In this document: one piece after another, positions 42,390-51,000 of the stretch
Numbering within the stretch: position 1 is the first letter of the stretch
Layout: each line of letters starts with the position of its first letter
Assembly (NCBI GenBank): GCA_964584985.1
Contig: CAZPBK010000003.1
Coordinates: 1-64,000, forward strand
Direction: 5' to 3'
Length of the DNA stretch: 64,000 bases
Source of the DNA: JABMRF01 sp964584985
GTDB taxonomy: Bacteria > Patescibacteriota > Patescibacteriia > UBA11705 > JABHMO01
Notes under the pieces: model-generated
Seen by the model: only the letters and a program-made list of their open reading frames with translations
The model's database searches: none
Told to the model about the DNA's origin: nothing
Translations under genes and position numbers: made by a program

Positions 42390-44039
42390 TTACATCATTC
42401 CCGGCATACCGCCCATGGCCGCTGGATTGGGTGCTCCGGCTCCGCCACCTGATTCTTCCTTTTCTTCGGGATCATCGGTAACTACGCATTCAGTGGTTAG
42501 GAACATGGCGGAAATGGAAGCGGCGTTTTGTAAGGCTGAACGAGTCACTTTGGTCGGATCAATAATTCCGGCTTCCATTAAATCTTCGTAAGAATTTTTG
42601 GCCGCATTGTAGCCAACATTGCCTTCAGCCTGTTTGACTTTTTCCGCGATAACCGAACCTTCCTGTCCGGCATTTTCAGCAATTTGTTTAATAGGGATTT
42701 CCAAAGCGTTTTGAAGAATTTTTATGCCGATTTTTTCTTCATCATTGACTTCTACGTTTGCTAAGATGCTTTTGGCCTTTAGTAGCGCTACGCCACCACC
42801 CGGAACAATGCCTTCTTCAACCGCGGCTTTGGTGGCATTGATAGCGTCTTCAATTCTTAATTTTATTTCTTGCATTTCAGTTTCAGTAGCCGCTCCTACG
42901 CGAATAACGGCAACACCACCGGCCAATTTGGCCAAGCGTTCTTTTAATTTATTTTTATCAAAATCAGAGTTGGCGTTTTCTATCTCGGCCTTGATTCTGG
43001 AAACTCGTTGTTCCACAGCTTGCTTGTCACCGCGACCTTCCACAATAGTGCAGTTTTCTTTGGTGGCCACCACTTTATTGGCTTGACCCAGCATGTCCAT
43101 TTCCGTATTTTCCAGTTTAAGTCCGACTTCTTCGGAAATAACTTTTCCACCGGTCAGATCAGCAATGTCTTGAAGCATTTCTTTGCGACTATCACCAAAG
43201 CCTGGCGCTTTCACCGCCAAAGTATTAAAAGCGCCTCTGATTTTATTTACCACCAAGGTGGCCAAGGCTTCGCCTTCAATATCTTCGGCAATTATTACCA
43301 AGTCTTTTTTACCGGTTTCGCTTAGTTTTTCAAGTAAGGGCAGAATTTCATTAATTGAAGAAATCTTTTTGTCGGTTATTAAGATATGGGCGTCTTTAAA
43401 TTCAGCTTCCATTCTTTCAGTATTGGTAACCATATATGGAGAAACATAACCGTTATCAAATTGCATACCTTGAACCACTTCCTTTTCTATGCCAAAACTT
43501 TGTGATTCTTCCACGGTAATAACACCATCATTGCCCACTTCATTCATGGCTTCGGCAATGATTTTGCCCAGTTTGGCGTCATTGGCGGAAATGGAAGCTA
43601 CTTGAGTGATTTCTTCGGCATTGGAAATCGGTTTGGATATTTTTGTTTTTAATTCCTCCACAATGGAGTTAACACCTTTTTCAATGCCGGCTTTGATCTG
43701 CATGGGGCTGGCTCCGGCACTGACATTTTTTAAGCCTTCGGTAATAATGGCTCTAGTCAAAATGGTGGCTGTGGTTGTTCCATCTCCGGCGTTATCATTG
43801 GTTTTGTTAGCCACTTCTTTAACCAGTTCAGCCCCCACATTTTCAATTTTATCCTTTAATTCAATTTCTTTGGCAATGGTTACTCCGTCATTAACAATTT
43901 GTGGAGAACCAAAACCTTTATCCAGAACAACATTGCGACCTTTTGGACCAAGAGTAACTTTTACGGCATCAGCTAATTTGTCCACTCCGGCTTTTAGTGC
44001 TTTTCTGGCTTCTTCGTCAAAAATTATTTGTTTGCTCAT
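42390..44039 (-). CDS. groL: chaperonin GroEL
   Basis: GroEL is the 60-kDa chaperonin ring protein. From ATG 44039 it has 549 residues with the usual blocks: LGPKGRNVVLDKGFGSP (about 31-47), NDNAGDGTTTATIL (ATP site, about 82-95), GGGVALLKA and the Gly/Met-rich tail ending GGMPGMM. The start MSKQIIFDEEARKAL is typical. Upstream lies a 100-N gap and then the N-terminal part of groES. The terminator follows at 42341-42374. Confidence 0.98.
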   Translation of the reverse strand: MSKQIIFDEEARKALKAGVDKLADAVKVTLGPKGRNVVLDKGFGSPQIVNDGVTIAKEIELKDKIENVGAELVKEVANKTNDNAGDGTTTATILTRAIITEGLKNVSAGASPMQIKAGIEKGVNSIVEELKTKISKPISNAEEITQVASISANDAKLGKIIAEAMNEVGNDGVITVEESQSFGIEKEVVQGMQFDNGYVSPYMVTNTERMEAEFKDAHILITDKKISSINEILPLLEKLSETGKKDLVIIAEDIEGEALATLVVNKIRGAFNTLAVKAPGFGDSRKEMLQDIADLTGGKVISEEVGLKLENTEMDMLGQANKVVATKENCTIVEGRGDKQAVEQRVSRIKAEIENANSDFDKNKLKERLAKLAGGVAVIRVGAATETEMQEIKLRIEDAINATKAAVEEGIVPGGGVALLKAKSILANVEVNDEEKIGIKILQNALEIPIKQIAENAGQEGSVIAEKVKQAEGNVGYNAAKNSYEDLMEAGIIDPTKVTRSALQNAASISAMFLTTECVVTDDPEEKEESGGGAGAPNPAAMGGMPGMM

Positions 44040-44042
44040 ATT

Positions 44043-44142
44043 NNNNNNNNNNNNNNNNNNNNNNNNNNNNNNNNNNNNNNNNNNNNNNNNNNNNNNNNNN
44101 NNNNNNNNNNNNNNNNNNNNNNNNNNNNNNNNNNNNNNNNNN
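44043..44142. other. assembly gap (100 N) in groES
   Basis: Exactly 100 undetermined bases between the first 44 codons of groES and three bases before the groEL ATG. The missing part should hold about 50 codons of GroES plus a short spacer, so the true gap is longer than 100 or the spacer very short. Confidence 0.98.
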
Positions 44143-44276
44143 GGACCAACGGCGATTACTTCGCCTTTTTCCGGTTTTTCTTTGTCTACCGTATCGGGCA
44201 GGATAATACCCGAGGAGGTTTTTTCTTCTTCGGTCAAGGGTTTGACCACTACATGATCATTGATTGGTTTAAGCAT
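44143..44276 (-). CDS. groS: co-chaperonin GroES (5' part, interrupted by gap)
   Basis: The visible 44 residues match the GroES start: MLKPINDHVVVKPLTEEEK, then the mobile-loop region TSSGIILPDTVDKEKP and GEVIAVG. The remainder lies in the assembly gap. GroES caps the GroEL chamber. Its leader carries two inverted repeats and a promoter but no CIRCE element. Confidence 0.93.
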
Positions 44277-44308
44277 ATTTTGTTTAACAGATTCAACCCG
44301 GTAAAGAT

Positions 44309-44404
44309 ATTGAAATTCATAAATTTCAATTTTCTCAACTACGGGATTGAAGTCTTTGGTTAATTTTCTAAGGTATCTTACCTTAAATTAATGAAAATTG
44401 TCAA
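44309..44404 (-). promoter_or_regulatory. groES promoter with two dyads
   Basis: On the minus strand TTGACA (44399-44404) is followed at 18 bp by TAAGAT. A 17-bp dyad TAAGGTA-TCT-TACCTTA (44369-44385) overlaps the -10 region. A second dyad, ATTGAAATT and AATTTCAAT (44309-44317 and 44322-44330), lies in the leader. No CIRCE (TTAGCACTC-N9-GAGTGCTAA) is present, so a different heat-shock repressor site is possible. Confidence 0.6.
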
Positions 44405-44471
44405 CTGATGTTTTTTAAAAAAACATAAAATTCCGATTTTGTGGAATTTTAAATTAAAAAATAATTGTTTA

Positions 44472-44876
44472 TTACAGTTTTTTTGTTTCCAAATATTGTT
44501 TAACAACCGGTCGGATATTGGGCGCGCAGTCAGAGGGGAGTTTGTTGATATTAAACCAATTCCAGTCAATAATGTCTTTTCCGGGTTTGATCTTGTTTGT
44601 TTTTTTAGCCAAAAAATGGATCAATAAAATTACTGTTTTCGGAGAACCCGGTTTTTTAATCAACATTGGTTTGAGCGGTTTTATAATATCCAAATCAACT
44701 CCAAGTTCTTCTTTGGCTTCTCGGCAACAAGCGTATTGCAAAGGATCTTTTTTCTTCAAATCGCTTGATTCCACCTTCCCGCCGATAAATTTCCAAAAAT
44801 TATCATGACCGTGTTTGGCCAAAAGAACTTTGTTTTTTTCAATAATAACCGGTCCGGAAGCAATAAGGCAATTCAT
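44472..44876 (-). CDS. NUDIX hydrolase
   Basis: A 134-residue NUDIX protein, which would hydrolyse a nucleoside diphosphate linked to another group. The NUDIX box is recognisable as GGKVESS ... ACCREAKEELGVD (about 32-60), with an insertion of a few residues (DLKKKDPLQ) between the first Gly/Glu and the REAKEEL core. MutT-like housecleaning is the simplest guess. It overlaps nothing and starts 4 bp after the stop of the O-antigen-ligase-like gene. Confidence 0.88.
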   Translation of the reverse strand: MNCLIASGPVIIEKNKVLLAKHGHDNFWKFIGGKVESSDLKKKDPLQYACCREAKEELGVDLDIIKPLKPMLIKKPGSPKTVILLIHFLAKKTNKIKPGKDIIDWNWFNINKLPSDCAPNIRPVVKQYLETKKL

Positions 44877-44879
44877 ATT

Positions 44880-46199
44880 TTATTTTGTGTGGTTATTTGT
44901 TAATGGTGTAGGATCAAGACGCCAAAGAGCGAACAAGAAAGCGGTCAGTAAGATTCCTGACCAAAAACTCCAAAAATAATGATCAAATCCGGCCAAAACC
45001 AGTAACAGAAGCCAAGCAGTCAGCGCAATGATTTGTTTTGGATTTTTTTGGCGGATATTTTTCAGCTGACAAAGTGAGAAAAAAAGCAAAATAATGATGA
45101 CGGCCAGGCCAAAAAGCCCGAGTTCGGCCAAAAGCAAAATATAAGTATTGTGTACCGGTTGGATCTGCCAGGCCGGTTTTTGCGGATAAAGTTTTTGTAG
45201 TTCAACCACATAATTTGCCGGGCCCGCGCCGAGCGGAAAAGATTTTTTTATAATTTCAGCTGATTCTTTGAACTGTTCAATTCTGGTGGAGTTTGACTGC
45301 TGTTCAATGCGGCCTTGACTTAGAGCTCTGGTAAATATTAACTGTGGAAAAGAAACGGAAAAAATTACAAAGATAAACAAGGTGATTAGGGCGAACTTGG
45401 AAATGTTTTTGGAAAAGGTTTTTTTCTTTCCGGCTAAAAAGCCCAGCAAAATAATAAAAAGTAAAAAACCGTAAATACCGGCTCGTGATAAGGTGGTCAA
45501 AAGTCCGATGAAATTTATAACGAAAAGCAGGCGCAGGATTTTTTGTTGTTTCTGGGATTTTACCAGGCTGTATAAAGCAATGGTTAAGAGAAGTCCGATA
45601 GCTAAAAATCCGGCCAGCATATTGGGATGGGGAAATGAGCCAAAACTGCGCAGCCAGCGAATTCCGTTGGTTTCAACTACCGGCGTACCCAATTTTTCCG
45701 GTAATTGTCCGGCCATGCCCAGCCATTTGTTGGCAAGGACTTTTTGTTCAATAAATTGTTGAATGGCTAAAACCGATTGTAAGGAGGCGGCCAGAATCAA
45801 ACTCCAGAATATTTTGTTGGTTTTTGGTTTGAAAAATAAAATTACTAAAATCAGTGCCACGGCCATAATCAACCAATTGAATTTTTGCCAAGCCAAACCC
45901 GGTTCAGTCGACAAAAAACAAGTTAAAACCAAATATAAAACCAAAACCAGAGCCGTTCCGGCGGCGATCCGATTTTTCTTTAAGGCTTTTTTGTTTTTTG
46001 TTAGGAAAAAAGTTAAATAACCTAAACTGAATAAAATAATCAGCCCCAAAAGAATTTGGGTAAAATAAAGGCTTAAATTGGCGTATTCCCATTTTTGGTT
46101 ATTTAAAAAACCGGGTTGATAAATCCAACGGGTTTGCCAGGGAATCAAAAAGATCAAAGCGTAGATTAAATAATGAATGATTTTTTTCAGATTTAGCAT
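44880..46199 (-). CDS. O-antigen ligase/polymerase-like membrane protein
   Basis: A 439-residue protein with about ten to twelve membrane spans and the Wzy/WaaL (O-antigen ligase) style loop near the C-terminus (SAEIIKKSFPLGAGPANYV, then HNTYILLLAELGLFGL). Such proteins join or polymerise lipid-linked glycans; here it may act in surface glycan or glycoprotein formation. The ATG at 46199 is chosen because a good promoter lies at 46228-46256, downstream of the alternative ATG at 46256. Confidence 0.8.
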   Translation of the reverse strand: MLNLKKIIHYLIYALIFLIPWQTRWIYQPGFLNNQKWEYANLSLYFTQILLGLIILFSLGYLTFFLTKNKKALKKNRIAAGTALVLVLYLVLTCFLSTEPGLAWQKFNWLIMAVALILVILFFKPKTNKIFWSLILAASLQSVLAIQQFIEQKVLANKWLGMAGQLPEKLGTPVVETNGIRWLRSFGSFPHPNMLAGFLAIGLLLTIALYSLVKSQKQQKILRLLFVINFIGLLTTLSRAGIYGFLLFIILLGFLAGKKKTFSKNISKFALITLFIFVIFSVSFPQLIFTRALSQGRIEQQSNSTRIEQFKESAEIIKKSFPLGAGPANYVVELQKLYPQKPAWQIQPVHNTYILLLAELGLFGLAVIIILLFFSLCQLKNIRQKNPKQIIALTAWLLLLVLAGFDHYFWSFWSGILLTAFLFALWRLDPTPLTNNHTK

Positions 46200-46227
46200 A
46201 AAGTAAAAAGTTTTTGTTTTCACTGGT

Positions 46228-46256
46228 ATTATAGGTTTTTTAGCCGGCTTTGGCAA
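46228..46256 (-). promoter_or_regulatory. promoter of the O-antigen-ligase-like gene
   Basis: On the minus strand TTGCCA (46251-46256), 17 bp, TATAAT (46228-46233). The predicted start lies about 20 nt before the ATG at 46199. Confidence 0.75.
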
Positions 46257-46336
46257 TTTTCATTGACTTTTTTATTAAACTTGGTAAGTTAAAATGAAGT
46301 ATGTTTCTTGACAATTACAACTAAAAGGAGAATAAA

Positions 46337-46672
46337 ATGGAAACAGATTTGTCAAAGACCGTTTTTTCTAGAAGAAAACTTTTTATTAAGCTTTTACCCA
46401 GGATATTACCCATGATAGCTTGTTATCTGTTGCTTGTCCTGATGAGTCCGCCACAATTAATAGGTGAAAGTTTTGGTGGTTATTTTTTTGCCGGTCTTTA
46501 TTGGCTCATAGTGATTTTTTCTTTTTTCGGTATTTTTTTTGGCGCTTTTTTACTTTTTCACAATCTGTACAAGGGAGAATTTTACAAGGGCGTTTTGTGG
46601 GGCTTTGTCTTTTTTATCTCGCTGATTGCCCTTTTTGGCTCTAGCTACTTTTTCCTTTTTTCTTGCTACTAA
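46337..46672 (+). CDS. hypothetical three-span membrane protein (SD-led)
   Basis: A 111-residue protein with three hydrophobic spans (about 21-40, 47-78 and 88-108). No family is recognised. AAGGAG lies before ATG and a TTGACT promoter-like box lies near 46263. It is the first of three short SD-led genes in a row on the plus strand. Confidence 0.6.
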   Translation: METDLSKTVFSRRKLFIKLLPRILPMIACYLLLVLMSPPQLIGESFGGYFFAGLYWLIVIFSFFGIFFGAFLLFHNLYKGEFYKGVLWGFVFFISLIALFGSSYFFLFSCY

Positions 46673-46737
46673 AAGGCCTGGCCAAAATATGGAGCTAAAA
46701 CAGTTTGTTGTTTAAGAGCAAACAAAAGGAGGAAAAC

Positions 46738-46863
46738 ATGTCCAATTCCTTGATTGCTTTTTTTTCGGTGGCTTTGTTTCCGGCTTGTTTATCACTTGTT
46801 TTTTGGCTGGTTTATCTTCGTGATTTGAACAAAGAGAGCAAAGTCTTGCAGGTTTTTTTATGA
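46738..46863 (+). CDS. 41-residue membrane peptide (SD-led)
   Basis: A very short gene: ATG at 46738 is preceded by AAAGGAGGAAAAC, an ideal SD at ideal distance. The product begins MSNSLIAFFSVALF and has one membrane span (about 5-27) and a charged tail (LRDLNKESKVLQ). It ends with TGA at 46861. The SD and the neighbouring similar genes make it likely to be real despite its size. Confidence 0.6.
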   Translation: MSNSLIAFFSVALFPACLSLVFWLVYLRDLNKESKVLQVFL

Positions 46864-46948
46864 AGTTTTGTTTTATTGACAAGATTTCTTTATTATAATA
46901 ATGTAGTAGGAAGTTATTTTTAATTGATAATTGTAAAAGGAGGAGTGC

Positions 46949-46959
46949 ATGGACTATTT
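46949..46959 (+). CDS. start of an SD-led gene lost in the gap
   Basis: AAAGGAGGAGTGC followed by ATGGACTATTT and then 100 N. A TTGACA box with a TATAAT or TAATGT -10 lies about 60 bp upstream (near 46877-46905). Only three codons are visible, so no product can be given. Confidence 0.5.
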
Positions 46960-47059
46960 NNNNNNNNNNNNNNNNNNNNNNNNNNNNNNNNNNNNNNNNN
47001 NNNNNNNNNNNNNNNNNNNNNNNNNNNNNNNNNNNNNNNNNNNNNNNNNNNNNNNNNNN
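46960..47059. other. assembly gap (100 N)
   Basis: Exactly 100 undetermined bases just after the start of an SD-led gene and 14 bp before the end of the nucleotidyltransferase-like gene. Confidence 0.98.
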
Positions 47060-47073
47060 TCGGAGGAATTTTT

Positions 47074-48000
47074 TTATTGGAGATTTTTTGTTTTGTTAAT
47101 CCAGTTTTGGCGGTATTGTTGTCTTTTGTCTTTATCGTGAAATTTAAGTATTTGATCGTTTATAACCACATTGGTATTATTTTGTTCGGCTGATTTTTTT
47201 AGATTGTCGGGTAAACGGTTTAATTGAAGTTTTTTAAAAAAAGATTCCAAAAGGTTTCCAAAGTTTTTGTTGGAAAACTTGTTAGATGTTTTTGTTTGTT
47301 GGGGCGACTTTTTTAACATCCAGCGGTTTTTGGGTGGAATAAATTCAAGATTAGGTAGATATTTATTTAACCAAGAATTTTTTTGATAAAAGGTTTCAAT
47401 GATTTGTTTTTGGTCGTAAACGGGAAAAAATTGTTTTATCCAGTAAAAAAAATGTATATCTTCGTGATAAGCGTATTTTTGGAAATTCAGATTGTTTTCA
47501 GTCACATAAAAACTTAAGCATATTTTATTATTGTGTTTTTTCGGGGTCGGTCGTTTAACACAAAGCATCATTAGAATTGTAGAGAAAAGGCGTGTGGTCC
47601 AAATCTTATTTTGTGCCGTGATTATAGCCAAGTCTATGTCGCTTTTTTTTCGGGGATTGTAATAAGCCAAATTGTTACAAATAAAAATTCCTTTGACCGA
47701 AGGTAGTTTTGAGATTAGCCAAAGATATTTTTTAGCTTTTTTTATTTTTTTTTGTGCCAAAAGGTATTTGTTTTTTCTGGAGGAAACAATGTCATATTTT
47801 ACTTTTACAAAATAAAAACCTCGGCTGTAGCCGATGGTTTTTTGTTGAGCCATTTCCTTCAGTTGTTTTTTAACCTGCGAAAAGGAGTATTTTTTTTGGG
47901 GACGGTAGAGATTTTTATATACTTCCAAGGCGGTTAAAGGAAATTTGAAAATTATAAAATAATTCAAGGTTTTTAAAATTGTTTTTTCCAACTCGGACAT
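47074..48000 (-). CDS. nucleotidyltransferase-like protein with N-terminal winged helix
   Basis: A 308-residue protein. The first 85 residues look like a winged-helix domain (FPLTALEVYKNLYRPQKKYS and VKKQLKEMAQ). The middle holds the nucleotidyltransferase-like motif KKSDIDLAIIT (about 118-128), which gives the two Asp residues of the pol-beta fold, although the preceding GS pair is replaced by NN. A Lys/Asn-rich C-terminal part follows. The substrate is unknown. It is 6 bp after the PRC-barrel gene on the same strand. Confidence 0.7.
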   Translation of the reverse strand: MSELEKTILKTLNYFIIFKFPLTALEVYKNLYRPQKKYSFSQVKKQLKEMAQQKTIGYSRGFYFVKVKYDIVSSRKNKYLLAQKKIKKAKKYLWLISKLPSVKGIFICNNLAYYNPRKKSDIDLAIITAQNKIWTTRLFSTILMMLCVKRPTPKKHNNKICLSFYVTENNLNFQKYAYHEDIHFFYWIKQFFPVYDQKQIIETFYQKNSWLNKYLPNLEFIPPKNRWMLKKSPQQTKTSNKFSNKNFGNLLESFFKKLQLNRLPDNLKKSAEQNNTNVVINDQILKFHDKDKRQQYRQNWINKTKNLQ

Positions 48001-48006
48001 AAAAAA

Positions 48007-48312
48007 TTATTTTTCCAATTCGGAATTCAATGTGGCCGCCGTATGTGTTCGGGGTTGTGGTCTTTTACTTTGTTTTATTTGCGTGGATTCTACATTATCT
48101 TCAACAATAATTTTTTTATTGTTTATTTCTAGTATTTGTTCCGGAGCAATTAAAAGTTTTGGTGATTTGGCCAATAAAATCTTTTTGCGAACTTGGTATT
48201 TAACCACTTGGTGTGTGGAGGTGTTTATCTCTAAATTAGCGATTTTACCCAATTTTTGTGAATTTTTGGTGACTACGGGCAATTTTTTTAATTTTTTAAG
48301 CAAAATTCTCAT
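48007..48312 (-). CDS. PRC-barrel domain protein
   Basis: A 101-residue protein with a PRC-barrel start (LPVVTKNSQKLGKIANLEINTSTHQVVKYQV, residues about 12-42), the beta-barrel fold of RimM and photosynthetic reaction-centre H chains. The C-terminal 30 residues are basic and disordered. It probably binds a partner protein; the function is unknown. It lies 25 bp after yidC. Confidence 0.75.
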   Translation of the reverse strand: MRILLKKLKKLPVVTKNSQKLGKIANLEINTSTHQVVKYQVRKKILLAKSPKLLIAPEQILEINNKKIIVEDNVESTQIKQSKRPQPRTHTAATLNSELEK

Positions 48313-48337
48313 ATAAAAGTTTTAAATTCACTGAATA

Positions 48338-49174
48338 CTATTTTCCGGAAATTTGTTTTTGCTCTTTTTCTTTAGAAGGTTTTTGTTTTATGTTTTCTGA
48401 TTCTTTCTTGTTATTTTTGTCTGTATTGTTTTTTGGAGGAATAACTTCTGCTTTGTCATCTGAGTTCTTGGTCTTTTTAAAAACCAGTTTTTGTTGAAGA
48501 GTGGTTAAAATGGTGGTCAAGAACCAGTAAAAGGTCAATCCGGCCGGTAGGCTCATCCCGATCAAAATGGTCATAAAAGGCATAAAGTATTGCATACTTT
48601 TGTTCATATTGGCCATAACCGATTCATCTTTGGCTCCTTTGGATTTCATTTTTGGTTTTTTAGAGCTTAGCATTTGTGTCTGCAAGTATTGTCCGGCTCC
48701 CGCCAAAATAGCCAGAGCCAGACTTGGTACGGCCATATCAATAATTCCGAAAGCCAGGGTATCAATATGTCCCGGGTTTTGAACAAAAGGATAAAGCAAA
48801 TCAAAGTTTTCCGTGGTTAGTCCGACGCGAAAAGCCTGATAAACCGCGATTAAAAACGGGAATTGTAGCAAAAGAGGCAAGCAAGAAGAAAGCGGATTGA
48901 CTTTTTGATCGCGATAAAGTTTCATGGTTTCCGCGGCAATTTTTTCTTTGTCGTCTTTGTATTGTTTTTTTATTTTTTCCAGTTTTGGCTGAAGCTCTTG
49001 CATCACTTTTTGTGATTTTACCGCTTGCCAGCTGAGTGGTAGCAAAACTAATTTGATACAAACGGTTAAAACAATAATCGCCAAACCAATGTCATTTCCC
49101 GGAACGGTGTTGTACAAAAAGATTAGAAAATTATAAATTGGTTCGTAAAGAACTGTGTTGAATAATTCAATCAT
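48338..49174 (-). CDS. yidC: membrane protein insertase YidC
   Basis: YidC/Oxa1 inserts proteins into the cytoplasmic membrane. The 278-residue protein resembles the short Gram-positive form, without a large periplasmic domain. Five spans, the LVLLPLSWQAVKSQKVMQELQPK block (about 42-64), the PLSSCLPLLLQFPFLIAVYQ block, and the hydrophilic Arg of the groove region are in place. The C-terminal tail (about 50 residues) is Lys/Glu-rich, as expected for ribosome binding. The usual partners (rnpA, rpmH, jag) are not next to it; nusA precedes it. Confidence 0.95.
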   Translation of the reverse strand: MIELFNTVLYEPIYNFLIFLYNTVPGNDIGLAIIVLTVCIKLVLLPLSWQAVKSQKVMQELQPKLEKIKKQYKDDKEKIAAETMKLYRDQKVNPLSSCLPLLLQFPFLIAVYQAFRVGLTTENFDLLYPFVQNPGHIDTLAFGIIDMAVPSLALAILAGAGQYLQTQMLSSKKPKMKSKGAKDESVMANMNKSMQYFMPFMTILIGMSLPAGLTFYWFLTTILTTLQQKLVFKKTKNSDDKAEVIPPKNNTDKNNKKESENIKQKPSKEKEQKQISGK

Positions 49175-49255
49175 ATGAATTTTTGAAGATAGTTAAATAA
49201 GATTTATAAAACGGTCGGAATTATTCCGTTGCCGGTGAGCTTGCTTGCTCTAATA

Positions 49256-50707
49256 TTATTTTTTATTTTCAGTATTTTTATTGTTTTTCTTATTCTCTTG
49301 TTCTTCTTTATTTTCTTTTTTGTCTTCTGAGTCTTCAGCTTCCTTTTTGTCATTGTTTTTTTCCTGCTTTTCATTTTTTGATTCTTCTTCCTCTTCTTTG
49401 TCTTTGGTTTTTTCTTCTTTTTGTTCTTCCTTGTTTTCGGTTTTTTTCTCCGATAGATCTTCCTCGGTGATTTTTTCTCCGGTTTCTTGTTCTTGGATAT
49501 TAATTTCCCAGCCAGTAAGAGTGGAAGCCAAGCGAACATTTTGTCCGGCTCGGCCGATGGTTAAAGAAAGCTGATCCTGAGGTACAACCACAGTGGCCTC
49601 TTTTGTTTTTTCGTCAAGTTCCACATTGGTTATTTTGGCCGGTAAAAGTGCGTTGGAAATATATTTTATAGGATCTTCATCATATTCAATAATATCAATT
49701 TTTTCACCGTGCAATTCGCTGATAATGGTTTGAATTCTGGCCCCCCGTTGGCCGATACAAGAACCGATCGGGTCAATACTTTCATCTTCGGTGTGAACGG
49801 CGATTTTGGTTCGGCTACCGGCTTCTCTGGCAATGCCTTTGATTTCAATCACTCCGTTGGCTATTTCCGGGATTTCCAAACTGAAGAGATTAATTACTAT
49901 ATCCGGATGAGCTCGGGAAACAATTATTTCCGGACCTCGGGTGGTTAAGCTAACACTGAGAAGATAAACTTTGACTCGATCGCCGATTTTGAATTTTTCT
50001 CCACGAATTTGTTCTTGTCTTGGCAAAATAGCTGAAGCCTTGTTCATGTCAATGATTACATTTCCACCTTCAAATTTTTGAACCATTCCGGTAAGTATCT
50101 CTCCCTCTTTTTCTTTGAATTCTTGATAGATGATGTTTCTTTCGGATTCTCTTAATCTTTGGATAATTACCTGTTTAGCGGTTTGAGCGGCCATGCGTCC
50201 GAAATCTCCGGGAATTTCCAGTTCTGTTCGCACTTCATCCCCAATTTTATATGATTTATCAATATTTTTGGCTTCGGAAACTTGAATCATGGTTCTTGGA
50301 TTGAATTTTCTTTTTTCTTCTTCCTCGTCTTCGTTTTCATCCTTTTCCTCGTTTTTTTCTTTTTCTTGTTCTTTTTGTTCTTGCTTTTCCTGTTTTATCT
50401 CTTTTAATTCTTCTGCCGTAATTTCTCCGCTGGCTAGTTTTTCCTTAAGCTCTTCTCTTTCTTTTTTTATTTTTTCCATTTCTTCAATTTCTTCGGGGGT
50501 AAGGTCTTCCACCACTTCCTTGACATCAAAAATGTTGGTTTCTCCGGTTTCCAAATCATATTCGGCTTGAATGTTTTGGGTTTTGTCGCCAAAATCCTTT
50601 CTGTAGGCGGCGGCCAAAGCGGAATTAATGGTTTCCATGACGGAATCTTCCGACAGACCCTTTTCCGCACAAATTTGTTTAATCGCGGTTTTGATCGGAT
50701 TGTCCAT
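49256..50707 (-). CDS. nusA: transcription factor NusA with charged insertion
   Basis: NusA binds RNA polymerase and promotes pausing, termination and antitermination. The N-terminal domain starts MDNPIKTAIKQICAEKG. A highly charged Glu/Lys-rich segment of about 65 residues (about 72-138) interrupts that domain. The S1 domain follows (about 205-275, EGEILTGMVQKFEGGNVIID), then two KH domains (GSCIGQRGARIQTIISELHGE and SLTIGRAGQNVRLAS, about 300-400), then an acidic tail of about 80 residues. The 483 residues include no AR2-type repeats. An intrinsic terminator lies in its leader. Confidence 0.95.
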   Translation of the reverse strand: MDNPIKTAIKQICAEKGLSEDSVMETINSALAAAYRKDFGDKTQNIQAEYDLETGETNIFDVKEVVEDLTPEEIEEMEKIKKEREELKEKLASGEITAEELKEIKQEKQEQKEQEKEKNEEKDENEDEEEEKRKFNPRTMIQVSEAKNIDKSYKIGDEVRTELEIPGDFGRMAAQTAKQVIIQRLRESERNIIYQEFKEKEGEILTGMVQKFEGGNVIIDMNKASAILPRQEQIRGEKFKIGDRVKVYLLSVSLTTRGPEIIVSRAHPDIVINLFSLEIPEIANGVIEIKGIAREAGSRTKIAVHTEDESIDPIGSCIGQRGARIQTIISELHGEKIDIIEYDEDPIKYISNALLPAKITNVELDEKTKEATVVVPQDQLSLTIGRAGQNVRLASTLTGWEINIQEQETGEKITEEDLSEKKTENKEEQKEEKTKDKEEEEESKNEKQEKNNDKKEAEDSEDKKENKEEQENKKNNKNTENKK

Positions 50708-50785
50708 ATTTTTTATTTGGCGTTGATTTTAAATTATTTTAATTAATTTCAAAAGCAACGCATTTTGTAGTTATTATTAAGATAT

Positions 50786-50852
50786 AAAAAAGGCTAGTTT
50801 ATTATCTAAACTAGCTTGTCCAAATAATAGCATCTTGTTTGAAAAAAGTCAA
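50786..50852 (-). promoter_or_regulatory. nusA promoter and leader terminator (attenuator)
   Basis: On the minus strand TTGACT (50847-50852), 17 bp, TATTAT (50824-50829). Starting near 50817, the transcript immediately folds into GCTAGTTTA-GATAA-TAAACTAGC (50793-50815) followed by C and six U (50786-50791). This is a complete intrinsic terminator 80 bp before the nusA ATG. Self-control of nusA through a leader terminator is known in Bacillus; the same logic fits here. Confidence 0.8.
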
Positions 50853-50922
50853 AGATTTGGCAAATCCAAAGCTTGCCAAAAATAAAAGATTGTGTTAAGC
50901 TGAGGTCAGTTTAATAAATAAA

Positions 50923-50987
50923 GGATATTCTGCAGAAAGACCGTTGATTTTAGTAAACTTAAATTAAGCTAAAATTACAGAATATCC
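50923..50987 (+). promoter_or_regulatory. rpsF leader hairpin (likely S6:S18 binding site)
   Basis: GGATATTCTG (50923-50932) pairs perfectly with CAGAATATCC (50978-50987), enclosing 45 bases that contain a CCG. The known S6:S18 autoregulatory motif upstream of rpsF operons has a CCG in a bulge by a closing stem. The match is by position and shape only. Confidence 0.55.
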
Positions 50988-51000
50988 GCATGTTTTAATT

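Noticed and set aside
42390..44276. One continuous frame joining GroES and GroEL through the gap
   Set aside because: It is continuous only because undetermined bases contain no stop. The two are separate proteins, with a clear GroEL start at 44039.
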